Shown here one piece after another: positions 1 through 6,785 of a stretch of 18,630 nt of DNA. The stretch is from CAIZGX01 sp044371675 (lineage in GTDB: Bacteria; Bacteroidota; Bacteroidia; Flavobacteriales_D; Sanyastnellaceae): contig JBILTF010000044.1 of the NCBI GenBank assembly GCA_044371675.1, forward strand, positions 1 to 18,630, written 5' to 3'. The notes below the pieces were generated by a model that saw nothing but the letters and a program-made list of their open reading frames with translations, was not told where the DNA came from and ran no database searches. A program made the translations under genes and the position numbers. Numbering within the stretch: position 1 is the first letter of the stretch; each line of letters begins with the position of its first letter.

Positions 1-104
1 GCCCCTACGATGGAAACAATTTCACTTTTTTGAATGTCTAACGAAACGTTATTCAACACTTGAACCTTTCCGTATCCCTTATAAATTCCCGATGCATGAA
101 TCAT
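1..104 (-). CDS. ABC transporter ATP-binding protein, LolD/MacB type (N-terminus only, cut by window edge)
   Basis: Thirty-four codons read leftward from an ATG at 104 and run off the window. They encode MIHASGIYKGYGKVQVLNNV, then SLDIQKSEIVSIVG, with an incomplete Ala codon next. This matches the N-terminus of LolD/MacB-type ATPases: an aromatic A-loop (IYKGYG), the VLxxVSLDI strand, and EIVSIVGA leading into the Walker A loop, whose Lys would lie beyond the edge. LolD powers release of lipoproteins from the inner membrane; MacB-type relatives drive efflux. Which of these applies cannot be decided from this fragment. The gene is divergent from sucC with 62 bases between the start codons. A CATCTTTG box, one mismatch from TAnnTTTG, ends 5 bases before the ATG. 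The identification as an ABC ATPase is firm; the subfamily is an inference. Confidence 0.8.
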   Translation of the reverse strand, partial: MIHASGIYKGYGKVQVLNNVSLDIQKSEIVSIVG

Positions 105-108
105 AGCA

Positions 109-116
109 CAAAGATG
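109..116 (-). promoter_or_regulatory. Putative -7 element of the left-edge ABC ATPase gene
   Basis: On the minus strand CATCTTTG differs from the Bacteroidota -7 consensus TAnnTTTG only at the first base. It is followed by tgct and then the ATG at 104. If used, the transcript would begin at or within a base or two of the start codon. No good -33 element is visible, so support is weak. Confidence 0.3.
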
Positions 117-125
117 AACAAAAAC

Positions 126-148
126 TTCGTCATTATTTAGTACATTCG
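126..148 (+). promoter_or_regulatory. Putative promoter of sucC and the ureohydrolase gene
   Basis: TACATTCG at 141-148 fits the TAnnTTCG variant of the Bacteroidota -7 box. It lies 18 bases before the sucC ATG, giving an expected short, A/T-rich leader. A TTCG at 126-129 lies roughly where a -33 element would be but is not the consensus TTG. There is no Shine-Dalgarno sequence before the ATG. Confidence 0.4.
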
Positions 149-166
149 CGTCGCAAATATTGAACT

Positions 167-1381
167 ATGAACATTCACGAATATCAAGGAAAAAGTATTC
201 TTTCACAATTTGGCGTAACCGTGCAACGCGGTTATGTTGCAACTACCCCTGAGGAGGCAACTGCGGCTGCAGAAAAATTGCAAGCTGAAACAGGAACCGG
301 ATGGTTCGTAGTAAAGGCGCAAATTCACGCAGGTGGCCGTGGGAAAGGTGCAGTGACTGAGACAGGATCACGCGGTGTTGTTTTAGCGAAAGGATTGGGT
401 GAAGTTGCTGAAAAAGCAAAAGGAATTTTAGGTGGACACCTTGTTACGCTTCAAACCAAAGCAGAAGGCAAGTTGGTTCAAACCGTTCTTGTTGCTGAAG
501 ACGTTTATTCTCCGGGTGCATCTGAGCCTCGCGAGTTTTATATGAGTATTTTATTAGACCGCGCTGCGGGAAGAAACGTAATTGTTTATTCTCCAGACGG
601 CGGAATGAATATCGAAGACGTTGCTGAAAAGACGCCTGAGCGTATTTTCAAAGAACTCGTTGATCCAATGACCGGCGTAACTGATTTCCAAGGAAGAAAC
701 ATCGCTTTCAACCTGGGTCTTTCAGGAAATGCATTCAAGGAAATGATTTCCTTCACTAAGAAATTGTACAACGCTTACGTAGGTTGCGACGCTTCTATGT
801 TTGAAATTAATCCCGTATTAAAAACTTCCGACGACCGCATTCTTGCTGTTGATGCGAAAGTAACTTTAGACGGAAACGGATTGTTCCGTCACCCTGACTA
901 CGCTGCCATGCGCGACACCACCGAAGAAGATCCTATTGAAGTTGAGGCTGGCGAAGCTGGTTTGAACTATGTAAACTTGGACGGAAACGTAGGTTGCATG
1001 GTTAACGGCGCTGGATTGGCTATGGCAACTATGGACATTATTAAGTTAAGCGGCGGTGAGCCTGCTAACTTCCTTGATGTTGGAGGTACGGCAGATGCGA
1101 AGCGCGTTGAGACTGCATTCCGCATGATTCTTCGTGACACAACGGTGAAAGCTATTCTAGTAAACATCTTTGGTGGAATTGTGCGTTGCGATCGCGTTGC
1201 ACAAGGTGTTGTAGATGCATACAAAAACATTGGAGACATTCAAGTTCCAATCATTGTTCGTTTGCAAGGAACCAACGCTGTAGAAGCGAAAAAATTAATT
1301 GACGAATCCGGTTTGGCTGTTCACTCTGCCATTACGCTTCAAGAAGCCGCTGATGCAGTGAAAGCTGTATTGAATGCCTAA
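167..1381 (+). CDS. sucC: Succinyl-CoA synthetase (ADP-forming) subunit beta
   Basis: The 404-residue product is the beta subunit of succinate-CoA ligase. It carries the ATP-grasp nucleotide-binding domain and, together with SucD, interconverts succinyl-CoA and succinate with substrate-level ATP formation in the TCA cycle. Hallmarks are the N-terminal MNIHEYQGK, the ATP-grasp segment KAQIHAGGRGKG (about residues 50-61), FEINPVLKT near residue 215, and the C-terminal ligase domain with NFLDVGGTAD and VNIFGGIVRCDRVAQG (about 335-350), which contacts the CoA/phosphohistidine site. Length matches the family (about 390-400). The ATG at 167 gives the canonical N-terminus. The alpha subunit gene sucD is not in the window. 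Only 6 bases separate the stop from the next gene, so the two are probably co-transcribed. Confidence 0.97.
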   Translation: MNIHEYQGKSILSQFGVTVQRGYVATTPEEATAAAEKLQAETGTGWFVVKAQIHAGGRGKGAVTETGSRGVVLAKGLGEVAEKAKGILGGHLVTLQTKAEGKLVQTVLVAEDVYSPGASEPREFYMSILLDRAAGRNVIVYSPDGGMNIEDVAEKTPERIFKELVDPMTGVTDFQGRNIAFNLGLSGNAFKEMISFTKKLYNAYVGCDASMFEINPVLKTSDDRILAVDAKVTLDGNGLFRHPDYAAMRDTTEEDPIEVEAGEAGLNYVNLDGNVGCMVNGAGLAMATMDIIKLSGGEPANFLDVGGTADAKRVETAFRMILRDTTVKAILVNIFGGIVRCDRVAQGVVDAYKNIGDIQVPIIVRLQGTNAVEAKKLIDESGLAVHSAITLQEAADAVKAVLNA

Positions 1382-1387
1382 TTCAAC

Positions 1388-2425
1388 ATGTCGAACAAAG
1401 AAGAGAAAATAAACTCCTTCAACCCCAACAGTGCGGGTTTAGCGGAGAGTCAGATGTTTGGATTACCATTCACCATTAACGAAAGTGACATTGTTCTTCT
1501 TCCTGTTCCATGGGAGGTTACCGTAAGCTACGGCGGCGGGGCTTCTGAAGGTCCTGAGCATATTTTCGAATCAAGTCTTCAAGTCGATCTTCATCATCCT
1601 GAATTTCCAGAATTGTGGAAGAAAGGCATTGCGATGCTTGAGCAAAACGGTGCCCTTCATTCGAGAAGTAATTCATTGAAAGAAAAAGCAGAAGAAATTA
1701 TTTCTGCTTGGGAAGAAGGTGAAAAACTAGAAGACAACGACGAGCTCCAAGACATTCTTCAAGAAATAAATGAAGGCTGCGCTGACATGGTTCAGTATGT
1801 GGCCGACCAAACCAAGAAATGGCTCGATGCTGGCAAAACAGTTGGGCTTATAGGAGGTGATCACAGCACTCCACTTGGATATCTTCAGACTTTATCTGAG
1901 CGTTACGAGAACTTCGGAATACTTCACGTAGATGCGCACATGGACTTGCGCGAAGCCTATGAAGGATTCACCTATTCACACGCTTCTATCATGTACAACG
2001 CGCTTCAAATTCCACAAATAACCAAATTGGTTCAAGTTGGAATTCGTGATTTCTGTAAGGAAGAGAACGACCGTGTGGTGAATTCAAACGGAAGAATCAT
2101 TGTCCATACCGACGCTGAGATTCAGCGTGCAGCGTTCGAGGGTGAATTGTGGAAAGAGCGTTGCAATGCCATCATCGATGCACTTCCGAAGGATGTGTAC
2201 ATCAGTTTCGATATCGATGGATTAGACCCTACCCTTTGTCCGAATACAGGAACACCTGTTCCGGGTGGACTTTCATTCCAACAAGCGTTGTATTTATTGA
2301 GTCAATTGAAAACCAAGAAGAACATCATTGGCTTCGACCTTGTAGAAGTTGCTCCAGGCGAAGACGACTGGAACGGCAATGTGGGTGCTCGCTTGCTTTA
2401 CCACATGTGTGGGGTTGCGAGTTAA
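1388..2425 (+). CDS. Agmatinase/arginase-family ureohydrolase
   Basis: A 345-residue binuclear manganese hydrolase of the arginase/agmatinase superfamily, which cleaves guanidino groups to release urea. All metal-ligand motifs are present: GGDHS in GLIGGDHSTPLGYL (about 155-168), DAHMDLR (about 181-187), the conserved His in FTYSHAS, and SFDIDGLDP (about 274-282), plus a Glu in FDLVEVAPGEDDW. The part before GGDHS is long and acidic, about 150 residues, as in the Bacteroidota agmatinase-family subgroup. Substrate specificity (agmatine, arginine, formiminoglutamate, guanidine or another) cannot be read from sequence alone; agmatinase is the usual annotation. It follows sucC by 6 bases, with no obvious metabolic link. 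Its stop codon abuts the stop of the convergent radical SAM gene. Confidence 0.85.
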   Translation: MSNKEEKINSFNPNSAGLAESQMFGLPFTINESDIVLLPVPWEVTVSYGGGASEGPEHIFESSLQVDLHHPEFPELWKKGIAMLEQNGALHSRSNSLKEKAEEIISAWEEGEKLEDNDELQDILQEINEGCADMVQYVADQTKKWLDAGKTVGLIGGDHSTPLGYLQTLSERYENFGILHVDAHMDLREAYEGFTYSHASIMYNALQIPQITKLVQVGIRDFCKEENDRVVNSNGRIIVHTDAEIQRAAFEGELWKERCNAIIDALPKDVYISFDIDGLDPTLCPNTGTPVPGGLSFQQALYLLSQLKTKKNIIGFDLVEVAPGEDDWNGNVGARLLYHMCGVAS

Positions 2426-3736
2426 TTAAGCTTTTCTCAACTTATTATACTCCACTTGAATTTCCTGTGGTGGGTTGAAATAGCCATATGCCACGTGTGG
2501 GAATTCCTCTCTGATTTTATCCAATACATTTCGAACCCCCATGCCTTCCGGTAATTCCGTTACGCCAATTTTCCCTAAATACCAATCGGGATCAATGTTG
2601 AAATTGCGCCATTGAATCATGCTAATGTCGGTGTGCTTAATGAAATTACGCAACGCTTCGTATTCTTCCGGATGGTCAGTCATTCCTGGGAAGGTGAAGT
2701 AGTTGATACTTGCCCATCCACCGTATTGACGAACAATACGCGCCGATTCAACAATGTCTTCAAACTTATAATTGTTCGGCAAGTAATAGGCTTCGTAAAT
2801 GTTTTTACGAAGCGAATTCGTGCTCACACGAATGCTATCCAAACCTACCTTCATTAACTCTTCCACCGCCTTTGGCTTGCTGCCGTTGGTGTTCAGGTTA
2901 ATGATGCCGCGCGAAGTGTGCTTTCGCAATTCAATAATAACATCACGAATGGTTTGCCAAACCAGCAACGGTTCGCCTTCACAACCTTGACCGAAGCTCA
3001 CGATTGGACGCTCTGCATTCATCAAATGCGGAAGTGTATACTCAACAATTTCTGCAACGGTTGGAATAAAATCTAAGCGGTCTTGTGGCGACGTCAACTC
3101 ATGCTCTTCCGGTTGAAATGATATACAACCTAAGCAATTGCTGTTACACGCCGGACTAACAGGAATAGGTGCTTCCCATCTTCCCATGAAAAAATTACGA
3201 GCAGCAGGGCAACAGTATTTCAAACTGCAATTGTTTCCCAAATGCTGAACCAATCTGTTGTTCGGATGCTCTTCCAAACGCTTTCGCGTCACTTCCCAAA
3301 TATGTTCGCGATCGAAATTTTCTAAATCCTGACGTTCATCTGCGTCTATGCGAACAGCCGTTGTATAAAACTTCCCGTCGTACCAACCCACTGCTGTGTA
3401 TGCATACAAGGGAAGCGTTGGTGCGTCTTGCTCGTCTGTTCCGAACGCCGCTGAATACAACTGTGTATAAGCCGGTGCATTCAAACTAGCTACTGCTTGA
3501 ATGTCTTCATGACATTCCATTTCTCCAGTTTCAACGCTTAAACCGTATGGCCTTCTGCCTGGCAAAGTGAACAAATCACTTCCAAATGGAAGTTCAATAA
3601 AATCTTCAGGGGTTAGCGGATAGACATTGTAGCCTGATCTTCCAACCGCTTCAAAATTCGTGTCTTCAAAAATATTTCCTTCAGCATCGGCGTATACCAT
3701 GAACGGAACTTCCTTCGGATGAATTGATTTTTTCAT
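2426..3736 (-). CDS. Radical SAM protein of unknown function
   Basis: A 436-residue cytoplasmic protein. The [4Fe-4S]/SAM motif CNSNCLGC (Cys197, Cys201, Cys204) has the CxxxCxxC spacing. FGQGCEGEP (248-256) corresponds to the glycine-rich SAM-binding strand, and INLNTNGS, SIRVSTNS and INYFTFPGMTD follow as later barrel strands. The 190 residues before the barrel have no fold I recognise. They contain YADAEGN near the start and an extra cysteine group, NNCSLKYCCP (Cys170, Cys175, Cys176), which may be structural or bind a further cluster (inference). An in-frame extension to 3775 exists, but it would run through this gene's own -7 box (3741-3748), so the ATG at 3736 is preferred. The substrate is unknown. 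It is divergent from the MBL-fold gene and convergent with the ureohydrolase gene. Confidence 0.85.
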   Translation of the reverse strand: MKKSIHPKEVPFMVYADAEGNIFEDTNFEAVGRSGYNVYPLTPEDFIELPFGSDLFTLPGRRPYGLSVETGEMECHEDIQAVASLNAPAYTQLYSAAFGTDEQDAPTLPLYAYTAVGWYDGKFYTTAVRIDADERQDLENFDREHIWEVTRKRLEEHPNNRLVQHLGNNCSLKYCCPAARNFFMGRWEAPIPVSPACNSNCLGCISFQPEEHELTSPQDRLDFIPTVAEIVEYTLPHLMNAERPIVSFGQGCEGEPLLVWQTIRDVIIELRKHTSRGIINLNTNGSKPKAVEELMKVGLDSIRVSTNSLRKNIYEAYYLPNNYKFEDIVESARIVRQYGGWASINYFTFPGMTDHPEEYEALRNFIKHTDISMIQWRNFNIDPDWYLGKIGVTELPEGMGVRNVLDKIREEFPHVAYGYFNPPQEIQVEYNKLRKA

Positions 3737-3740
3737 GTTG

Positions 3741-3748
3741 CAAAAGTA
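3741..3748 (-). promoter_or_regulatory. -7 element (TACTTTTG) of the radical SAM gene
   Basis: The minus strand reads TACTTTTG, a perfect TAnnTTTG box, then caac and the ATG at 3736. Transcription would be expected to start at about the A of the ATG, so the mRNA is probably leaderless. The box decides the start codon, because the longer reading frame would overlap it. Confidence 0.6.
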
Positions 3749-3753
3749 CATTC

Positions 3754-3761
3754 TATCTTCG
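3754..3761 (+). promoter_or_regulatory. -7 element (TATCTTCG) of the MBL-fold hydrolase gene
   Basis: TATCTTCG fits TAnnTTCG and lies 6 bases before the ATG at 3768. It faces away from the radical SAM -7 box with only 5 bases between the two elements. The same octamer precedes menD at 16603-16610 on the other strand. Confidence 0.5.
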
Positions 3762-3767
3762 TGAAAT

Positions 3768-4532
3768 ATGCGCATAACATTTTTAGGAACAGGAACAAGT
3801 CAGGGAGTGCCTCTCATCTCTTGCAAATGTGCCGTTTGCACTTCCTCTGACGAACGCGACAAACGCTTGAGAACCTCTGTGGCATTGACCATTCGCGGAC
3901 AATACATTGTTATTGATTCGGGACCTGATTTCAGACAGCAAATGCTGCGGGACAATGCTACGCATCTTGATGCTATTGTTTTCACACATGAACACAAAGA
4001 TCACATCGCAGGGCTCGATGATGTTAGGGCTTTTAATTTCACCATGGGACAACCCGTTAATGTTTTTTGCACCGAGCAAGTGGAAGAGGCCTTGCGCAGA
4101 GAATTTCATTACGCGTTTTCGGAAAAAAAATATCCTGGCATTCCTCAAATTGTTTTAAATCGAATTGAAAACATCCCTTTCAACATTAACGGAATAAACT
4201 TCACTCCTATTGAAGTCCTTCATTTCAAAATGAAAGTCTTCGGATTTCGGATTGGAAATTTCACCTATATCACAGACGCGAATTATATATCTGAGGAAGA
4301 AATTCAAAAAATAATTGGAAGTGAAATACTCGTTTTGAATGGACTTCGCAAAGAAGCCCATCCTTCTCACTTCACCTTCGACGAAGCGCTTGAACTAATT
4401 GCGCGTATTAAGCCTAAAGAAGCCTATTTGACGCACATTAGCCATCAGTTAGGAAAACATGCGGACATTACGGCTGAACTGCCTACAAACGTTCATTTAG
4501 CCTATGATGGTTTAACGCTTGAACTTGAATAA
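3768..4532 (+). CDS. PhnP-like MBL-fold metallohydrolase
   Basis: A 254-residue metallo-beta-lactamase-fold protein closest in pattern to PhnP-type phosphodiesterases. It starts MRITFLGTGTSQGVPLI and continues with a cysteine cluster CKCAVC (Cys19, Cys21, Cys24), as in the structural zinc site of PhnP-like proteins. IDSGPDFRQQM follows at about 49-59, then the metal motif THEHKDH (His74, His76, Asp78, His79) and GLDDVRAF. Later ligands are in TYITDANY and THISHQLGKH. PhnP acts on 5-phosphoribosyl 1,2-cyclic phosphate, but no phn genes are nearby, so the physiological substrate is open; a nucleic-acid or cyclic-nucleotide phosphodiester is possible (inference). The start is fixed by the family N-terminus and by the -7 box 6 bases upstream. 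The start region of the next transcription unit lies at its 3' end. Confidence 0.85.
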   Translation: MRITFLGTGTSQGVPLISCKCAVCTSSDERDKRLRTSVALTIRGQYIVIDSGPDFRQQMLRDNATHLDAIVFTHEHKDHIAGLDDVRAFNFTMGQPVNVFCTEQVEEALRREFHYAFSEKKYPGIPQIVLNRIENIPFNINGINFTPIEVLHFKMKVFGFRIGNFTYITDANYISEEEIQKIIGSEILVLNGLRKEAHPSHFTFDEALELIARIKPKEAYLTHISHQLGKHADITAELPTNVHLAYDGLTLELE

Positions 4533-4547
4533 TCTCTCTTACTTTTG
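4519..4547 (+). promoter_or_regulatory. Promoter of the DUF4920 and M16 peptidase genes
   Basis: TTG at 4519-4521, 18 bases, then TACTTTTG at 4540-4547: a close match to the Bacteroidota -33/-7 promoter. The -33 element is inside the end of the upstream hydrolase gene, whose stop is at 4530-4532. A leader of about 10-16 A/T-rich bases leads to the ATG at 4564. Confidence 0.65.
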
Positions 4548-4563
4548 CATTAAATATTTCAAA

Positions 4564-5085
4564 ATGAAAAAACTTGCATTCTTATTTATAGCCTTCAGCC
4601 TATTGACAACATCTGCTTTTGCTCAAAAATCAGGTAAAAACAAAGTCAAATCATACGGTGAAGCGTTTACTGCTGAAAATGTCATTTCGCTTTCAGAACT
4701 TCAAGAAAAAATGAAAACAGAAACGCGTTTTGCGTGTGTGTTTGAAGGAAGCATTGTTCAAACGTGTCAGAAGGCAGGATGTTGGATGGAAGTAGCCATG
4801 CCTGTTGGGGATGGAATGACTGTCTTCATGAAAGACCATGCGTTCGCAGTCCCATTGGTGAAATGCGAAGGAAAGAAAACTTTCGTAAAAGGAGAGGCTT
4901 ATTTCAAAGAGTTAAGTGTTGCTTATTTGCAGCACTTGGCGGAAGACGCTGGGAAGTCGAAAGAAGAAATTGCAAAAATCACTGAGCCACAAAAACAATT
5001 GGTCTTCGGCGCAAGCGGCGTGCAGATTGTTGAAGGTGGAAAAGGCGGAAAGAAAACATTGAAGGGCGAAAACTGCGCACATTGA
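4564..5085 (+). CDS. Secreted DUF4920-domain protein
   Basis: A 173-residue exported protein. MKKLAFLFIAFSLLTTSAFA-Q is a clear signal peptide with an AFA cleavage site after residue 20. The mature part matches the DUF4920 family in its ordered motifs: YGEAFTAENVISLSELQEKM, the cysteine pair in VQTCQKAGCWMEV, VFMKDHAFAVPL with an invariant-looking His, and VKGEAYFKELSV. The cysteines and His could bind a metal or form a redox pair (inference); the family function is not known to me. An in-frame ATG at 4519 exists but would bury the signal peptide and precede the promoter, so 4564 is chosen. The C-terminus is rich in Gly and Lys. The stop TGA overlaps the TTG start of the M16 peptidase gene. 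Confidence 0.85.
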   Translation: MKKLAFLFIAFSLLTTSAFAQKSGKNKVKSYGEAFTAENVISLSELQEKMKTETRFACVFEGSIVQTCQKAGCWMEVAMPVGDGMTVFMKDHAFAVPLVKCEGKKTFVKGEAYFKELSVAYLQHLAEDAGKSKEEIAKITEPQKQLVFGASGVQIVEGGKGGKKTLKGENCAH

Positions 5086-6326
5086 GTTTACTTCCCAACC
5101 CCGTTGTATTTACTTTATCGAATGGAATTCGTGTGGTTCACCAACCCATGGATCGCGACGTTGCGCATTGTGGTTTAATGATCGCGGCTGGAAGTCGCGA
5201 CGAAGAGGAAGATGAACACGGTCTTGCTCATTTTCTTGAACACTGCTTTTTCAAAGGAACCAAAACACGTAAGAATCATCATATCCTTTCAAGACTCGAT
5301 GCTGTAGGCGGAGAATTAAATGCTTTCACCGCGAAAGAAGAAACTTGGATACACGCTTCCATGGTGAAAGAGCACTATGAGAGAGCCATTGAACTCATTG
5401 CTGACATTACCTTCCATCCATCCTTTCCTGCTGAGGAAATTGAAAAAGAAAAGGAAGTTATTATCGATGAATTGAATAGTTATTTCGACAGTCCGAGTGA
5501 AATGATTTTCGAAGAGTTTGAAGAACATTTGTTTGGCAAACACTCCATTGGACGCAGCATTCTTGGAACGAAAGAAAGCATTAACGCCATGAAGCGTTCG
5601 CATCTTGAGCGATTCAGAAAAAGAAATTTAACGGCAGAGCAACTTGTGTTTTCTTCAGCTGGAAATATTCCCATTGAAAAACTTCAATTGATTTTAGAGA
5701 AGCATTTGGGGAAAGAAAAGCTAACACCCTTCACTCAAAAAAGAATTAAACCCACGTTAAAATCAGGCAAGAAAATTTACGTTGAAAAAGACATTCACCA
5801 AGTGAATTTTCTAATCGGCGGAAAAGCATATGCCTTTTCGCATAAGCTTCGTCCAGCTCTTACGCTCCTGACAAACGTGCTTGGTGGGCCGGCATTGAAC
5901 AACAAGCTTAGCATGGTTATTCGCGAGAAACACGGATTGGCTTATCACGTTGAATGCACGTATGCGCCCTTCACCGATTGCGGTATTTTCAGTTTGTATT
6001 TAGGCACCGACAGGGAGAATTTGAAAAAGGCCATTGAACTTTGTGAAAAAACATTGGGTTGGTACAAGGGAAACAAAATGAACGGCCGACAACTTCAGGA
6101 AGCGAAGAAACAAATCATTGGACAAATGGCATTGGCTCAGGATAGCGGCAGCGCCCTTATGTTCAACCTCGGAAAAACCTTGCATGAGTTCAACCGAATT
6201 GATACGATGAAAGAAGTGTTTCGCAAGTTAGAAGAAATTACTGCGGATCAAATTCAGCAAGCTGCTTTTGACACATTTCAATTTGACAAAATGAATGTGT
6301 TGGCCTACGTTCCGAAAAAAAATTAA
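5082..6326 (+). CDS. M16-family zinc peptidase (insulinase/processing-peptidase type), TTG start
   Basis: A 414-residue single-chain M16B-type metallopeptidase. The inverted zinc motif HxxEH is HFLEH (His50, Glu53, His54). The distal Glu ligand region is ELNAFTAKEETWIHAS, followed by HPSFPAEEIEKEKEVIIDEL. The second half has the substrate-binding Arg/Tyr segment REKHGLAYHVECTY. Both halves are complete, so it looks catalytically competent without a partner subunit. No signal peptide is visible, so a cytoplasmic location is predicted. The start is TTG at 5082, in a TTGA overlap with the upstream TGA. The family N-terminus (VVFTLSNGIRVVHQP) begins almost at once and the first in-frame ATG (residue 23) would delete the first strand, which supports TTG. 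Its stop overlaps the stop of the convergent small gene. Confidence 0.9.
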   Translation: MSLLPNPVVFTLSNGIRVVHQPMDRDVAHCGLMIAAGSRDEEEDEHGLAHFLEHCFFKGTKTRKNHHILSRLDAVGGELNAFTAKEETWIHASMVKEHYERAIELIADITFHPSFPAEEIEKEKEVIIDELNSYFDSPSEMIFEEFEEHLFGKHSIGRSILGTKESINAMKRSHLERFRKRNLTAEQLVFSSAGNIPIEKLQLILEKHLGKEKLTPFTQKRIKPTLKSGKKIYVEKDIHQVNFLIGGKAYAFSHKLRPALTLLTNVLGGPALNNKLSMVIREKHGLAYHVECTYAPFTDCGIFSLYLGTDRENLKKAIELCEKTLGWYKGNKMNGRQLQEAKKQIIGQMALAQDSGSALMFNLGKTLHEFNRIDTMKEVFRKLEEITADQIQQAAFDTFQFDKMNVLAYVPKKN

Positions 6327-6739
6327 AACGGTGAAATGGAATGGACGTCGTTATTGCGACGTTCAATTTCATTTTTCACAATACAGATTCGCTGGGCAAT
6401 TGCTGCCATATCTGGAAGGTTTTGCTGAAGCAACCACATTAAAGAATCTTCGTGATTGTCTGCAGCTCGCGCCATTTTCTCTAACACATCGTATTTATTC
6501 TTCTTCAACCACAGTAAGGCGTTAGGATTGCCCTCTGCGCCATTGATGAGTGCCATGAGATGCGGGAAGTTGTTTTCCATGAGCCACGTGCGCGCATCGT
6601 CCTGGTTGTTGAGCGCATGAACGAAAATCCCTAATTCCGGAAACCCATTTGCCATAAGCCACTCGCGTATGGCCAAGTTGCCTGAAATGGCTTCTCCCCA
6701 AGCGATAATAACTTTCGACGGATATCCTTCGGTATTCAT
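6323..6739 (-). CDS. Small protein made of four 25-residue helical repeats, unknown function
   Basis: A 138-residue soluble protein I do not recognise. Most of it is a tandem repeat with a tryptophan every 25 residues: W27, W52, W77 and W102. The core units are WLMANGFPEL, WLMENNFPHL, WLKKNKYDVL and WLLQQNLPDM, each followed by a second hydrophobic helix and a polar Asn/Asp-rich turn (NNQDD, GNPN, DNHED). This suggests a short alpha-alpha solenoid for protein binding (inference). An additional W14 precedes the array. There is no signal peptide or membrane segment. It is downstream of the OmpA/TPR gene but separated from it by a strong terminator. A weak TAACATTG box ends 4 bases before the ATG. 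Its TAA overlaps the M16 gene's TAA by two bases. Confidence 0.75.
   Translation of the reverse strand: MNTEGYPSKVIIAWGEAISGNLAIREWLMANGFPELGIFVHALNNQDDARTWLMENNFPHLMALINGAEGNPNALLWLKKNKYDVLEKMARAADNHEDSLMWLLQQNLPDMAAIAQRICIVKNEIERRNNDVHSISPF
6386..6667 (-). repeat. Protein-level tandem repeat, 75-base period, four units
   Basis: This segment encodes residues 25-118 of the small repeat protein. Four units of exactly 25 codons align on the dipeptide Trp-Leu (residues 27-28, 52-53, 77-78, 102-103). The conserved pattern is WL-x-x-N/Q-x-F/Y/L-P/D-x-L/M, then a hydrophobic helix. The nucleotide sequences of the units have diverged, so it is an old protein repeat, not a recent DNA duplication. 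Confidence 0.7.
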
Positions 6740-6743
6740 AATG

Positions 6744-6751
6744 CAATGTTA
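6744..6751 (-). promoter_or_regulatory. Weak -7-like box of the small repeat-protein gene
   Basis: The minus strand reads TAACATTG, one mismatch from TAnnTTTG, 4 bases before the ATG at 6739. Without a -33 element the call rests mainly on its position, which matches other genes in this window. Confidence 0.25.
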
Positions 6752-6785
6752 AATAAGTTTCTTAACTATTCCGTTATTCAGAAAT

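Noticed and set aside
2422..2429. TTAATTAA palindrome considered as a terminator or operator
   Set aside because: It is too short and A/T-rich to form a stable hairpin, and is explained by the two adjacent stop codons.
3737..3775. N-terminal extension of the radical SAM protein (13 residues, ATG at 3775)
   Set aside because: It would contain the gene's own TACTTTTG box and overlap the start of the divergent MBL gene; the ATG at 3736 is better placed.
3783..4148. 121-codon reading frame on the minus strand opposite the MBL hydrolase gene
   Set aside because: It is a shadow of a clearly coding sequence, with no recognisable protein features.
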